A stretch of 64,000 bases of DNA from Tieghemiomyces parasiticus (GCA_027575765.1 JANBPT010000079.1:17043-81042); one strand, 5' to 3'. Counted from the first letter of the stretch, positions 1 through 12,582 are shown. Made by a program: numbers and translations. The notes: generated from the sequence alone by a model not told the origin.

Positions 1-445
1 CACGTAAAGGTCACCCAAAGAGACCTCACAGAGACTTTAGAACAACTGCTCGCCGGTAAGTAATATTTCACTTTGTTCACACTCACCCCGTTGATGGGCG
101 GGAAAAATGGGGGGGACCCCAAGCGAAACCACCATCGGGTGCTTCATTGCATCTTGGCGTCACACAAGTTACGCCTCGTTTAGATCCGTTCGCCTTCTAT
201 TACTATTTCTAACAGGCGTACCTAAGCCGACATGCGCTTCATCCTGTAACCGATTTCCCGCTGGCTTACTTTATGTCCTGCCAGATTTAAAGCTTCTGGA
301 AAGCATGGCCGAGCCGCCGCCCCGCCTGCGCTCGGCTCTTGAAAATCTAGGCGACGGGCGTCGGCGGCTGGCCAACGTGAATCACCTCCTACGCGGCGTA
401 CAAGACCGTCTCGACCGGCTCGCTCAGAAGACTGTGGATCTATGA
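1..445 (+). CDS. Snapin-like BLOC-1 subunit, C-terminal part (5' end outside window)
   Basis: This is the 3' end of a gene entering from the left edge. The visible exons are <1..55 and 285..445. The donor is GTAAGT at 56 and the preferred acceptor is CCAG ending at 284, giving a 229 bp intron with phase 1 on both sides. The joined C-terminal 71 residues are helical, with heptad-like leucines. They align colinearly with the end of animal snapin, including the conserved GRRRL..VN.LL..VQ.RL.RL pattern (about 40 to 25 residues before the end). Snapin family proteins are coiled-coil subunits of BLOC-1, acting on endosomal and lysosome-related trafficking and binding SNAREs. An alternative acceptor at 215 is also in frame. 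It would add 23 Cys/Pro-containing residues that break the helix, so I reject it. The assignment rests on a short region. Confidence 0.72.
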
Positions 446-1576
446 TAGAAGAGGGTTGGCAAGTTGAAGTATGGCTGCTGCTTCACCCCCTCTCTTCCCT
501 GCTTTACAACCTTAGTATTTCCCATCGAATTCCCGCGTTAACGTCGCGTAAACTATTAGGCGCACTCAACGCCAGTCCGCTATTCACCCCTGACCCGTTG
601 GATGACGCTAATTAACATGTACACTATTACGTACCCTTACGCGTTGTGGGGTGCCCGTTGGCACTATGCGGAGGTGGATATTGTTGTAGGATCATGGGGA
701 TCTCTTAACTGGAGCGAGATAGAACTGATAAGCTGCGGTCTCAAGGCAACATACCTTACTTTGCGGGTAGTCTGCCTGTAGTAAACGCTTGAGGTATTAT
801 GACCGCCATAGGAAAAAGCGGCCGCTTATCATCACACCGTCCCGCCAACTGGCTTAGCTCAGGCACAATTAAACGAGCTCAAGTGGGTGTAGATGGGGGC
901 GGGATGCGTGTTGTGGCCGGTCGGAGAGTGAAGGGAGAGCAGTGGCAATGACCCAATTATCGCAAACCCCTCTTGTGGACTCGCTGTCACGCTGTCCCTC
1001 TTGTATCTGAGTCGGCAGGCTACGCCAGCGGCGACGCTGACTGGTATGGCCGACTGACCGACGCCATTCACTTGTAGAATAGCCTCCCCCTCTCGTCTCC
1101 TCACATGTTTACTGCGCCCAGGGCCTACGGTGCCCGCTGTTAGCAAGTAATGATGACCTAGCCGACAACGGGTACGTCATTCCAGTGGTTATGCTACCCC
1201 GCCCCCTGATTCACCCGCCTTCCAAGTTAAGGTAGAAAAGGCCTGTAAGTATTGGCGATACAGACCGAGGTGGAAGGGGGGTCTGGTGATGGCCGCCAAG
1301 CAAGACCAGAAAAGATGCGACAACCCGACACGCCAGTCTTGGCTCTTCCACCGTTGTTTACTCTTTAAGGCGTCGACATGGTCCGCCGCCTCAGGAGGGT
1401 TAGGAACGGTCCACGCGTTGTGGGCACAGGTATTTGGGAAAGAGAGAGAGGGGGTGGCGGACAAAACCTAGCCAGTCCCCGCGCATTGTGAAGGTTATGG
1501 AATGGAAGCGCCTTGGCGCCCGATAGTACACCCTGTCCCATACGCTTGGGGCGCAGTGAGGAGGAGAGGGCGACCC
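446..1576. other. Intergenic region, snapin-like to BAR-SH3 gene
   Basis: No gene is supported here. Open frames are short, start at non-ATG codons or have unbalanced composition. The last 250 bases are purine-rich on the plus strand and then switch abruptly to pyrimidine-rich near 1577, where the leader of the next gene begins. Confidence 0.6.
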
Positions 1577-1936
1577 AGTGACCAACTCCCCTCCCCATGG
1601 CCGTGCGTCAGAGGGTAGTTTCTCCACCTCCATGCCATTGTTCGCTGCCCTCCCTCCCCTCCGGGCGTTAGTCCCGCCGCACTCGAAGAGGGGAGGAGGA
1701 GGGAGAGTTTGCCACGTACCTGATATACACAGCTGCCCTTTAGCTTCGGTCAGCCCTCACATTCGTTTGAACCCTGCTTATTCTCCATTTCTACCTTCAT
1801 TGGCCCCCCTTTTTTCCGACGTTATTCCAACTAGACCCACCATTGCTCGTAACCTACAGCCCTTTCCTCCCCCCGGCTTGTTGCTGGCTCAACCACACTT
1901 TTTGTATTCCACACCCAAGGCCCACCTACTCTTACT
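1577..1936 (+). promoter_or_regulatory. Pyrimidine-rich leader of the BAR-SH3 gene
   Basis: The plus strand becomes strongly C/T-rich for about 360 bases ending right at the start codon, with many CCCTCC and CTTT blocks. CT-rich tracts on the coding strand are common just around fungal transcription starts, so this probably covers the core promoter and 5' UTR. No convincing TATA box was seen. Confidence 0.5.
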
Positions 1937-4460
1937 ATGAGCTGGCGAGGAATGAAGAAGGCGCTTAACCGCCTGCCGCACCAGGTCATGTCCAAGGTTG
2001 GCCAGAGCGAACGTAAGTTGTTATCCTCGGGCAGCGGTTCTCTCGGTCGAAAGAGACCGGGCCCTGCCGGCAGTGGGATTTAGATGCGGGCCGGACGGGG
2101 GAAAAGCAACCCCAACGTATTCCTTCGTAGGGAAAAGCGATGACGGTGCGGACTTTAGACAATCACGTCCCAAGTGCTGTGGGTGGTGGTTTGCCCGCCT
2201 GCTTGACGTCATGACTAACCGACCCTCAGCGAATTGACAACTCCTCGCCCCCCTCAACAACCCTCTTGCCTACCGGCCACGTCGCAGGCACCGTCGATGA
2301 GGAGTACGAGGCGGCTGCCCGCCAGATTACCGAAATGCGGCACAGCGCCACCCGTCTCAACGTCGACGCCCAGCGCTTCCGCGACAGCGTGTCGGGTAAG
2401 TTCTTTGCTAAGGTGCTTGGCTGTGGCCGTTCCACACATGGCGGCCGTCCCCTCGAAACTGCGCCACCTTTCCCGCCTCTTCTTCCGACGGTGCTAAACT
2501 AACCATTGCCCTTTCTCCTCCTCACATTTACCCCGCCACTTCGTATCTGGTGACCCCCATTTCCGGTTGGCCCACCCATCCACCCAGATGTTGTCAACTC
2601 GCAGTACAATTTCATCGCCAACCTGTGCGACCTGTACCGACCCCTGACGGCGAATGACGTGGACATGGTGCCCCCGGAGCACCCCAAGCACATCCTCCAG
2701 AATGGCACGCCCGCGCAAATCCAGCTGCTGGAAAGCGCCCTGCAGCAAGTGTCAGCGGTACGCGACCAGGTGTTCCCAGAGTTGGACTTGATTGACCGCT
2801 GTGTGGTGAACCCCACGGCCGAGTTTCTGCGCCTGATGGGCCAGATTGGCAAGGTCATGGAGAAGCGCGAGCGCAAGCTAGTTGACTACGATCGGACGCG
2901 CGGCACCCTGCGTAAGCTGCGCGAGAAGGACGAGCGCGGCCTGGGCGAGGAGCAGAAAATCCACACACTGGATAACCACTTTGAGGTCGCCTCTCGCGAC
3001 TACAACTTTTACAACGACCAGCTCAAGGATGACCTCCCCCGCATCCTGCAACTGCGCTCCCAGCTCATGGAACCCTGTCTGATCAATTTCTACAAGCTGC
3101 AGCTCAAGGTCAGCCAGCTAATGGTGTTTTACCTCCAAAACCTGATCCAGTCCTCCGGGTTCGATCCCAACAGCCCGGCCCTTAGCGCCTATCTGCACCA
3201 CGCCCAGCACGTCAAGGCGCTGCTGGCTGGTGTGAGCGTGGCCGGCCACTTCCACACGGAAGGTAAGTCTATTCCTACATGATGGTGGGTAAATCGGTAG
3301 GGAGAAAGGGGTTCAAGCTGAAGGAAGGGGAGGTCCACCGTATGTGGCGGTGTATGGCGGTGGTTCTTTATGTACCCTCCCCCTTTTCTCGCTACCCCGG
3401 GAAGGCCATCGATTCCACGGTTACAACCGCTAATTTTAACCCCCAACCTTCCATCCTCCAACCCTCCCCTCACTAGCGCAACTTGATGCACCCCCGGAGG
3501 CTAAAGCCAGCCCGCTGAACAAGGCCACCGGCCTGTTCACGCGTAAGAAGTCGAACGGTTCGCTCCACTCGCTGAGCTCGGCCCCTTCTGTCACCCCTGC
3601 GGCACCCACGACCGCTGCCGGTCCTTCCAGCAATATGAGCACCATGCCTCAATCGGCGGGTGCGTACGATACCAAGATGGGTGCCACCGCTTTCCCTGCG
3701 GCGTACGGGTCGCCGGTGCCGCCTCCTCCTGCCGATGGCATGGTGATGCCGAACCCCCCGTCAAGCGCGCATGCCACCACCGCTCAAGAACCCCCGCCGC
3801 CGGCCTACACGCCCAGTGATACGGTGGTCCCACCCTCCTATGTCCAGACCGCCGGTGGTGCCGCTCCAGGGTATGGCTTGTCTGCGAATGCCAAATCGGC
3901 GGCGATGGCGGCCGGTACAATGGGAGCAGCTGCTGGGGAAGCTAAGGGTGTCGCCGGGACAGCCGCGATGGGGGGTGGTGATGGGTACCACAACGCTGAA
4001 GCCGCCGGATATGATGCTCCCATGTTGGCCATCGCTCTCTACGACTACACAGCCCAGGAGGGCGACGACCTGTCCTTCAAGGCGGACGACAAGATTGAAA
4101 TCCTCGGCAAGACCAACAGCACTGAGGACTGGTGGAAGGGAAAGTGTAACGGCCAGATTGGCATGTTTCCAGGTAAGTTGTGGCTTATTTTTTTATTTTT
4201 ATTTTCATTGACTACTTACAGACGTACAAAAGGAGAGAGTGGGAGAGAGGTGGGGGGGACGGACCGTTGTCACTTAATGGCCACGAACCGGGCCGTATTT
4301 GTCTGCTATGTGGAGCGGGCCTATTCACGGGATCCCCTGACTAACTTCCCTACTAACATCCTGCAATTTAAATATTTCCTTTCGTTTTCAACCCCCTGCA
4401 CATCTCCTGGTACGTTGGTTTACCCATCACCTTACAGCCAACTACGTACGAATCATGTAA
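1937..4460 (+). CDS. BAR-SH3 (amphiphysin/Rvs167/Hob1-type) protein
   Basis: The gene has five exons: 1937..2012, 2288..2395, 2588..3262, 3477..4172 and 4438..4460. Every junction is phase 1 and uses a GTAAG donor. The product is about 525 residues. Residues 1-25 (MSWRGMKKALNRLPHQ..., then GQSERTVDEE) are the typical amphipathic start of fungal Rvs167/Hob1 N-BAR proteins. Residues about 25-260 form the helical BAR domain. Residues about 290-465 are a Pro/Ala/Gly-rich linker. Residues about 470-525 form an SH3 domain with ALYDY, DWWKG and the terminal ANYV, which is assembled only across the last intron. Such proteins bind and bend membranes in endocytosis and couple to actin through SH3-proline contacts. 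The gene converges on the pseudouridine synthase, with 292 bases between stop codons. The call is firm; the paralogue type (Rvs167 versus another amphiphysin) is inferred. Confidence 0.94.
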
Positions 4461-4648
4461 TCTCCTGGGGTTAACGGGCACTGCACATTGATCACTTGCG
4501 CACCTTATGCCATACCTCTCTCCCCCCACACACACAAACACACATTTTGGACTCGTTATACGTCATTTAACGGATCCTCTACGAATACCAATGGAGGATA
4601 AAACCTGTTTACGTATCATCCTTAAAACTAACTCCTACAACTATCACC

Positions 4649-4654
4649 AATAAA
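4649..4654 (+). terminator. Candidate polyadenylation signal AATAAA
   Basis: A canonical AATAAA lies 189 bases after the BAR-SH3 stop codon in an A/T-rich patch. It lies between two convergent genes and is oriented for the plus-strand gene. No equivalent signal is evident on the minus strand for the converging gene. Confidence 0.5.
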
Positions 4655-4752
4655 TTAAAATAAGGAGCTACCCAATCCGTACAACCACCCCATCCCTTGT
4701 GCCCCCCCCCTCTCTCTCTCTTTCTCTCTACCCGCCGCTTTCCTTGCATTTT

Positions 4753-6666
4753 TCACGATAAGGTTGTCCATCCCGCCCGGTCCACCTCGGAGCCATCGAA
4801 CCAGGCGGGCAACTCGGTTTCAAAGGTCCAGCCATCGCCGGTGTACTTGCAAGCGTGAAGCCAGATGAAGAGCTGGTGGGGTTCTGGGTCGGGCAACGGG
4901 GCGACTCGGTTCTGGCGGCACTGCGGACATGACTCCTCGTAACCCCGGGGCAGTAGTGATAGTTTCTGGTCTTCTTCGTCCTCCTGGCGGGTCGCCGTTG
5001 CCGACGTCGTTGATGAGGCACTACCAGCCGCCCCGTCGTGGAGGAGGAGATCTTGTGGTCCAACCCCCGGAGCCGTCGTTGGTACCGACGCCCCCGTGCG
5101 CTCGGCCTCTCGCTCTGCGTCCATCTGGAGTAGTCGGGCCTTGGCGCGTTCAATCGCGTCTTCTGATGGGGCACCGCCAGCCATGACGACACCTTGCCCG
5201 TTGTGAGCACTACTCCCGTCCTCGTTACAGAAGCTGGCGCTAGTTTTAGACTGGTCGATAGAATCCCCCGGGACATTGTTATTATTACCATCGTCGTTGT
5301 CGTCGCCCCAGATCCGCGCGTCGCTATAGAGAGGGTCGTTACCGATGGGGTGGCCTAAGTACTGTAGATGAACCCGAATTTGATGGGTACGCCCCGTGAG
5401 TGGTTGGCACCGTACCAGGCTGTAGGATGGTTTGGTATTCGCTACGACGGGCGTTGTCTTCGTCGCTGTCACCGTCGTCTGTCCTGTAGATACCTTCTGA
5501 AACAGCGTGACGCTGGGTTTACCGTCAGGATGGACGGCGTTCAACCCCAACTTGTGGGCGACGGTTTTGATGGGCTGATCACAGCGGATCACCGAGCTCG
5601 CACTCTCCGGCTCCGCAGACCCACTCCTATCATCGCTGGTCGCGTCTTCATTTCCTTCGGCTGCCAGCGTGTTCCCTCCCTCTCCTTCCTTCACCTTCAC
5701 CTCCTCGTCCGTTGCGGTCTGGGTGGTCGAGACCGCCTGGGTGGACCGCGTAGGGAAATCACCTACCACGCGACACACGTACTCCTTCAGGATGGTCCGC
5801 GCGTTCATTTGACGTTCGATCCGGCGGGCGGCCTCGGTATTACGTGCCAGCAAGACCAAACCGGACGTGAGTCGGTCGAGCCGATTCACGGGCGCCAGCG
5901 GTTCGTTCCGCCACCCCATTTCGTACCGTAGGATATGCAGCAAGGTGTTATGGTGGTAGCGGCCGCTCGGATGAACTGACATACTACCAGGTTTATCGAC
6001 CACCACCAGGTCGGCCGTCTGGGCCACGATCCGCGGTAAGGTAGCGGTAACGGGCGGTTCGTGACGGTGGATAGCGTGACTGATTCGGTCTAGGTTCTTG
6101 ATCACCGTGGCCGGCGTGACCACCGCTTGGTTGATCCGAATGAGGCCCGATGTGATGGCCGCCTGGTAATAGGCGGCGTCCTGGTCCCGAAACTCCGTGC
6201 GGAATACGTCTAAGAGGGTACGGCCAAGCCACCGGCCCTTGGCATAGGTCGTGTAGGTGTAGTAGTAAGGCTCGACCTTGCGGAGTCCATGCTCAAAGTA
6301 GTAGACGGGCGGTAGGACTTCCGGTGGCTCCTCGGGGATCTGGTGAGCGGAAGCCTTCGGGCGTCGCGGCTTGTGTCTCGAGAGTAGCCCTGGTGCTGGT
6401 GACGGCGGCACGGGCGATACCTTTGACGCCATGGCCCTGCACTCCTCGAGGGCAGGTGCCTCGACGTCCTTGGACCCTTCCTTCTCGACGAGGCCGTGGT
6501 CGACGTTCATTAGGTTGCCAGGTGCCGCAGGATTTAGAGAGGTAGACTCGGTGGTGTCCGCATGCGTGGTATTGGCCCCCCACGGTTGGGAATCGGTCGG
6601 CAAGCGGGCCGGTAATGTTCGTTCGGGGGGCGGGGTGGTGGAAATGCGGCGACGTTTCGAGGCCAT
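4753..6666 (-). CDS. RluA-family tRNA pseudouridine synthase (Pus9/Rib2/RPUSD2 type)
   Basis: This is a single-exon ORF of 637 residues with an ATG start and TGA stop. The N-terminal ~115 residues are disordered and begin with a basic MASKRRR stretch. An S4-like segment follows (about 145-205), then the catalytic domain with VVVDKPGSMSVHPSGRY (about 221-237). The RluA signature is NRLDRLTSG with catalytic Asp264, and GRTHQIRVHLQYLGHPIGND lies at 425-444. A Ser/Thr/Asp-rich insertion of about 60 residues (305-365) and another at about 455-575 split the fold. The C-terminus (578-623) carries CPQC and the LHA.KY.....W.FET.LP.W block seen in eukaryotic Pus8/Pus9/RPUSD2 proteins. These enzymes isomerise uridine 32 in cytosolic or mitochondrial tRNA. 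No Rib2-like deaminase domain is attached. No mitochondrial presequence is obvious, so I leave the compartment open. Confidence 0.93.
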   Translation of the reverse strand: MASKRRRISTTPPPERTLPARLPTDSQPWGANTTHADTTESTSLNPAAPGNLMNVDHGLVEKEGSKDVEAPALEECRAMASKVSPVPPSPAPGLLSRHKPRRPKASAHQIPEEPPEVLPPVYYFEHGLRKVEPYYYTYTTYAKGRWLGRTLLDVFRTEFRDQDAAYYQAAITSGLIRINQAVVTPATVIKNLDRISHAIHRHEPPVTATLPRIVAQTADLVVVDKPGSMSVHPSGRYHHNTLLHILRYEMGWRNEPLAPVNRLDRLTSGLVLLARNTEAARRIERQMNARTILKEYVCRVVGDFPTRSTQAVSTTQTATDEEVKVKEGEGGNTLAAEGNEDATSDDRSGSAEPESASSVIRCDQPIKTVAHKLGLNAVHPDGKPSVTLFQKVSTGQTTVTATKTTPVVANTKPSYSLVRCQPLTGRTHQIRVHLQYLGHPIGNDPLYSDARIWGDDNDDGNNNNVPGDSIDQSKTSASFCNEDGSSAHNGQGVVMAGGAPSEDAIERAKARLLQMDAEREAERTGASVPTTAPGVGPQDLLLHDGAAGSASSTTSATATRQEDEEDQKLSLLPRGYEESCPQCRQNRVAPLPDPEPHQLFIWLHACKYTGDGWTFETELPAWFDGSEVDRAGWTTLS

Positions 6667-9600
6667 GACCGAACGGATCTATAATGGTGCCGAGAATGTG
6701 TACGAATGTCCAAAGGACGTGTGTGATGGGGTGGGTAGATGTCAAACGGCTAGGCACCGTCAGCCCTTTTTTTCCCCTACACACCGGTTTCCACTGCACT
6801 GCACCAGTTTATTAGCTTGTTAGTTGGTTTCTGCAGTCGCACGACCTAGCCGGCCATACTCCTGCGCCCTATCTATTACTCATAATTTCCGGTCAGGCCG
6901 ATCGGAAAGGGTTTCCTAAAGCTAGGGTTAGGCTCACTTGACGGGCCATACCGGCTGGGCAATATTTAGGGTCCTGATCCTTTTCACTTAGATACTAGTT
7001 ACCATTTAAGACCCTATGACCACCCTCTTTGTGGGATCTAGAGGGGCTTTTCCGCTATCCCTTTCCCTTCACCCTATATCGTTTCCTGGCCCTGATATTA
7101 CATATCCTCCGCAGTGACGATTTCAGCGAGTGTGACAGAGACGCACACTCCGCCCTGAAGCTAACTATCATACATAGCGGGATCCCTCCCCCACCTCACC
7201 CTAACCTGCCTTTATCTGCCACGCCCCTCTTTTTCCACCTTCGTCATCACCCCCACTTGTTAAGCACTCCGCACGGGGCACCCTCGTTCAGCCCCGCCTG
7301 CCTAAACCGGACGACAATGTGAAGGATGGATCATCGCACATCCTCTGCCTCCTTGGATGCTCACCTGGAGCTTTGATATAAAAAAGTATAAAGTATAATG
7401 ATAGGCCATCGACCCTACAACACGCTATTAAAGTGTATGGAGGTAGTTGTGCTTGAAAGCGCCTTTGATTGGAGAGAGGCTCCTTTGGGCATCCCATGGC
7501 GCACCGGTAGACACCGACACACACACACATGCACACCAACACACGGCATGCGCCATCTCAGTGCATAGTACCGTGTGAATAGTGCTGAACTGACATCGGA
7601 TTGACGCTACCTGTACGGCAAGAAAAATACCACATTAGTACGCGCAGATCACACATTTACTGTGACGATGGCGATTGGAACGCGCAGCACCGGCTCATCG
7701 CGTATTGAACATATTGTAATACTCTAAGCTGTTCAGTAAGGCAGGTATATAGGAGCGCCTACGAGCATCGCGCGCTCACTCATTCCTTCTGTCCATCCCG
7801 ACTCGGAATGATGTATCACCTATTGGCAAGACGTGAGAACGTCGCGGGAGTGAAAGACCCAACCTGGTGTCGTCGGTTCTTCAGAAGGTCTTAAAATAAA
7901 ATTCCAAGTACAGGCGCGGGGGGGGAGCAATGGATTTCGTGGTATTGGATCGAGTGCAGAAAAAGCATCGGAGGACATAGTCCGTCGGGTCTGACCCCCT
8001 CCTTCACTGAAATCTATTTTTACCAACGTTGGGCCGAAAAGGGCCAGCGCTCCTGACTCGCCTTCCCAATCTGGGCCTTTCCGCCTCCGCTGCTTACCCT
8101 CAATCCTTCCCATTGACCAACAGAAGCAGTGAAGTGTGAAGCCTTGAAGTTAAAGCGTGTATGGTGCATCTTTGACTTGCGGACGGTAGCGACCGACGGG
8201 CCCTGGAGGGTGAGGGTGGGGGAAGGGAGCCGAGTGCCGCCGAACGTCGCACCGGGTATAGCCTTATTACCCACCGCGCGACGTTCCTTTCTGGTATTCC
8301 CAGTCCTGGCCATGCCAAGCCAAAAAGAGAGCCTTTTCACCAGACTCCGGACATCAGCAGGGCGTGGCTTACCTACAGCCGGAGAAGGCACCCTTTAATC
8401 CTCCATCTGAACGGCCTGGGGGTGCACAATGAGCAATACGGCTACCCTGATCACTCTTAATCCTCCCCTCTCCCGATTCCAAGCCCAGAACCGACCGTAG
8501 CCGCCGCCTTCACCAGCTTTCAACAAGTAGAACGCATCGAAACCAACTCGACTTTCCCGTTCCCTTGAGCTTAGCAACAGGGCGATCTTCGATATCAACC
8601 CCCTCCTCCTCCTCCACCCCACACCCTGCCGCTACTCACCCGACCCCAACCGTTCGTTCGCACCCTCCCTGTTTGCTTCCTTTTCCGATTCACTGGGAAT
8701 CGGTACTCTTGGACAACACCATTAGCGCCAAGATCGTCGGCCACTCTCAATCTGACGTTCGTAGGAAGAGGCCAGGTGTGCCCATCGTACCCCTGAAGCT
8801 CCCACCTTCCCACCCGCTCGTGCGTGCGGGTAAATCGGACATGTGTCCTCCACTCCACCCTATTACCAACCGATGCCTTGCATTGCCACGTGAGTCGCAC
8901 GCCCTTGGCCGGCGCCACCGCACATTGGTGGTATCGAACATGTCCACTGCCGGGTAGATGAGGGCAGGCGCCTAGACAGAAGGGGGGAGTGCAGTGGACG
9001 TCTTTAAAACACGCATGGCTCAGAGAATGTCTGGAAAAGGACAGGTACGTGCGCTCCTCCGACCTTACAACTGAAGAAACGAGGCGACTGTGTTCCTTCC
9101 CTAAAGGGAGGGTAGCACGATTGGGAAGCGATGTACAATCTCCGCGTGTATGAGGCGGTCTCGGCCAATCTGGGAAACATAAATCCCAGGTGTGGATGTG
9201 GGGGGCTTGAGGCTAGCAAAGCGGAGACGGGACACATGGGCAGAGCTGGGAGAAGGAGAGGGGTTTTCGCGAGGAGGCGCGTTGAGGATTCACCTGCTTG
9301 GCGTGGGCTAAGGACAGTTGGTAGCCTGGCAAACCCTGTTCGGGGAGAGCGGAGTCGGAATAACAACAACATGGCAGCCAAGCGGGGATGCGGGCAGCTG
9401 GCTGAGCTACCAAAGGAAGACCTGGTTGGTCCGATCCCCCCCCCACACACACACACACCAACATGCACCATGAGAATCATGAAGCGGCTACGGACAGGGT
9501 GCTATCGGGACTCTGGGATAAACGGTTGATGGATGACAGGGCGTCATTGAGCACACCAGCGGTTGGCGGAGGTGAGAGCAAACAAGCCTCTACGCTCTCA

Positions 9601-12582
9601 GTGGGCTATAGCTGACAGCTGGTCGCTGTAGGGCGCGAGGAGGGGGGGCAGGGCATCCCCTCCCCCATGTCTTAAAGATTCACATTCCCGTTGAATTGCC
9701 AGGCCATGCCTGTCTGGTAGCCAACCAGGTCCCTGTCCCCTTCCCCTCCCCTCTCCTGGGCTCCCGAACGCCCTTGGGTTCTCACCTGACCTTGTCTGAC
9801 ATCGTCCGGAAAGGAGGGGGGCGGGGCGCGATGTCACTTTGTTATTAGCGCTAACAGTGAGGAGTCCATAATAATGACGGTCAAGCGACGATCGTCCCCC
9901 CTGTGGCTATTGTTTGATCTCCTAGTTGTCCTTGTCAAAAGGTGGTGCAGACCATTTAGGCTCTTCCATTACCTCCTCCCTCCCCCCACCTTCCTTCCTT
10001 TCCCAGGTTCCCAGTCTACCCTTCACTTTTGCCATTCTCGTTACTAATGCGTATAGACGAGTTCAAAGTAAACGAAGGAGATAAACCATATAAAGCGAGA
10101 TGAATAACAATGATAGCCATCCCAACAGCTACGCCATTATATACCCCCCTCCCTCCCTACCCACTCCCCACATATACACCCCGGCTATAATGTGGTCATA
10201 GAGAGGCCAGTGACCACGGACTTGGATGAGGGAAGGGAATTCGCCAGGGTTGGACGGACGATTTAAACCCCGCCATCTTGCTTAGTTCACGTGTTTGCAT
10301 CTTATTTTGTTAATCGAACAAGTACCCCGAAAGATCCGCCTCCATGGTCCCCAAAAGTGTTTCCCCCCCACCCACTCTTTTGTCTTTCCTAAATCGTAAA
10401 AATGAAATTATTACTCTTCCCCTCGCTCTCCCCCGATAAATAAACGAAAGAGCAAGGCGAGTTGGAGAGTAAAAGCTGCGCCTGTTTTAGCTTGACATCG
10501 GACCTGAAGACATGTAGTGTGCTCATTACCAGAGACACCGTAGTTCAGAAACGGCACGAGACGTGATTGGCAAAGTAGGGAGGTCTCTTCGTCCTCCCCC
10601 CTCCCTTGTTGTTACATTGGTAGCCTCCCCAGGTAGGTTTGATATGGTTAGGAAAAGTCATAATTAAAGAAAGTGTGAATGGACTCTCATTCTACTTTTG
10701 GTGATGAAGAACGGAGGGGTGGGGAGGAGAGGGGGGGGTCCAGAAAGAGGAAAGGGAGGGTGAATGAGGATGAGTGGAGGGGGAGACTGGATATATCCCC
10801 TCTCTTCCTCTATAATCTCAATCTCTCTCTCTCCCATAAATGGCAGAAAAGAAATGACGAACCCCTAATGTAAACGTACCCCTCCCTTAATGATAGTTCG
10901 GATCCAGGGGAGCGTTCCTTTGCCGACTTTTTCTGGTAAAATTAAATCCGGCTCATTACAGTGAACCCTCCTCCCCTCTCCCCCGTTTCAGGGAATGGCC
11001 GGATTGTAGCCGGTGACACGTCTGAAAGGCCATCGTACGATCGAGGAATTGGTCTAGATTAAAGAGGATGGGAGAGGTGTGCGTGCGTGCAATCAAAGCA
11101 GACGATGGCGGAGGTGACCCTTAAACCTCATCTCCTGACCAACTTCCATGCCACGTTATGCATTATTGGCTGATGGGGATGATTCGATAGTTGGAGAGTG
11201 GGGAGGGGGGGTGGAAAGGGGAGGAAAGCAGGGTCGAAGTTACGTGTAATCAGAGATTAACTAGAACAGGAGAGGGGTTGTGTGTGCGTGTAGTACTAGT
11301 GGTAATAGCATTCGTAGTGATGATAACCTATCCAAGGCAGTAGCTTGCTAGGATGCTATAGACCTAGCGCCTGCGGTTTTCTGTCACCTAGCGTGTGCTG
11401 TGGAGTTGGACAGCGTGGGACCTGGCTCGTTGGGTGCAACATATCGGCAGAGAGAATATGCGACAGAGACTACGGAGATAGTCTAGACGGGAAGGAGTAA
11501 GCGAATCCATTGGGGGAGGATATGATAGGAGAAGCCAGGATATGCATGTTAACGATAAAGGAGACCCCATTGATATATACACCAAGTGGCCAGGTAAAGG
11601 TGATTCTTAAGGATGCAATGGGTTGGAGGTAAGGTCCCGGGGTGGGTGCTGCGAGGTGTCTTGGAAGTGAGAGAGAGAGAAAAAAAGGAGAGAAAGAGGA
11701 ATCGACTCGGTACGATGATCACAGGTGACGATACCTTTGGTGTCAAGGATGATGATGTAGCACACAATAAATCGAAAGGCATTGGAGAGGGGTAGATGGC
11801 TCGATATGCACCATCGAAAGATGTAGAATCTACGTGGTAGTGTCGTCCTCTTTCCCCCCCCCCTCCCACTTTCCTCCAACCTTGCTCGGAGGGAAACGGA
11901 GAGCGCACCAGTCAAGTGAATAGCGGAGGGGCGACCTGATGCATGATGATATATACAACAATCAGCGTGATTACCCGTTTATTTACAAGGGGGGACATGG
12001 TTGAACGATGAACACAGAGACTGCTTACCACTTGCCGAATGCCACTTGCCACTACAACTCTTGGGGAATGGAGGCACCCGTGGGTTGCACGTTTTTGCAG
12101 GCGCGCACATGTGAGCACGACAGTCCCGTGCGTTCCTTGTCACCCGCCGTGCATTGCATTGACTTTGCTAACGACGGATAACCTTGGCGACAGAGTATCG
12201 GTCAAACCCCCCTATATTCAATCCCCGCAACACGACGACGGCGCGTATCCGCAAAAACTACACGCGTCCAAAGGGACGTCATCATATAGGCGTTCCTGTC
12301 GAGTCAGTGGGTTACCAAACTACTAAATTAGATTACGTGGCACAACAGCAAAACAAACATGGAGGAGGAAAGGGGCATGATAGTATACAAGGTATTGGGT
12401 GGAGATGCACGGGAACGGCTCGGAGTTGGCACGATCAAAACACAGGAAGATCAAATAAATATAAGTGATGCCGACAACTCAGGTTGATTGATCCGCTGCG
12501 TGCAAATTATGCCAAGAGACTATTTATCATTTTCTGCAGCGCTTTCGGTGCTGACATCACACACACACACACTTTTCCCGGC
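6667..12582. other. Intergenic region of 5.9 kb without a recognisable gene
   Basis: Apart from short tandem repeats, I see no supported gene. Open frames of 90-160 codons occur (for example 9004-9480 minus and 8565-8957 plus). They lie in strongly skewed polypyrimidine sequence, often lack an ATG, and show no family resemblance. Blocks of C/T-rich sequence alternate between strands. The last 2.5 kb contains scattered A/T-rich stretches and a (CA)n run at 12558-12571 just past the GATA gene stop. Confidence 0.5.
9436..9460. repeat. C-run fused to (AC)n microsatellite
   Basis: A run of nine C is followed directly by an AC dinucleotide tract. The same composite (C-run then CA-run on the plus strand) occurs at 4522-4544 and 59837-59863. 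Each lies in non-coding DNA. Confidence 0.8.

Noticed and set aside
107..284. Open frame reading through the snapin-like intron
   Set aside because: The upstream part begins inside the intron after a GTAAGT donor, contains Cys/Pro/Phe-rich residues and breaks the colinear match to snapin.
9004..9480. 158-codon minus-strand open frame
   Set aside because: It begins in a CA microsatellite (VCVCGGG) and continues through C/T-rich sequence without family resemblance.
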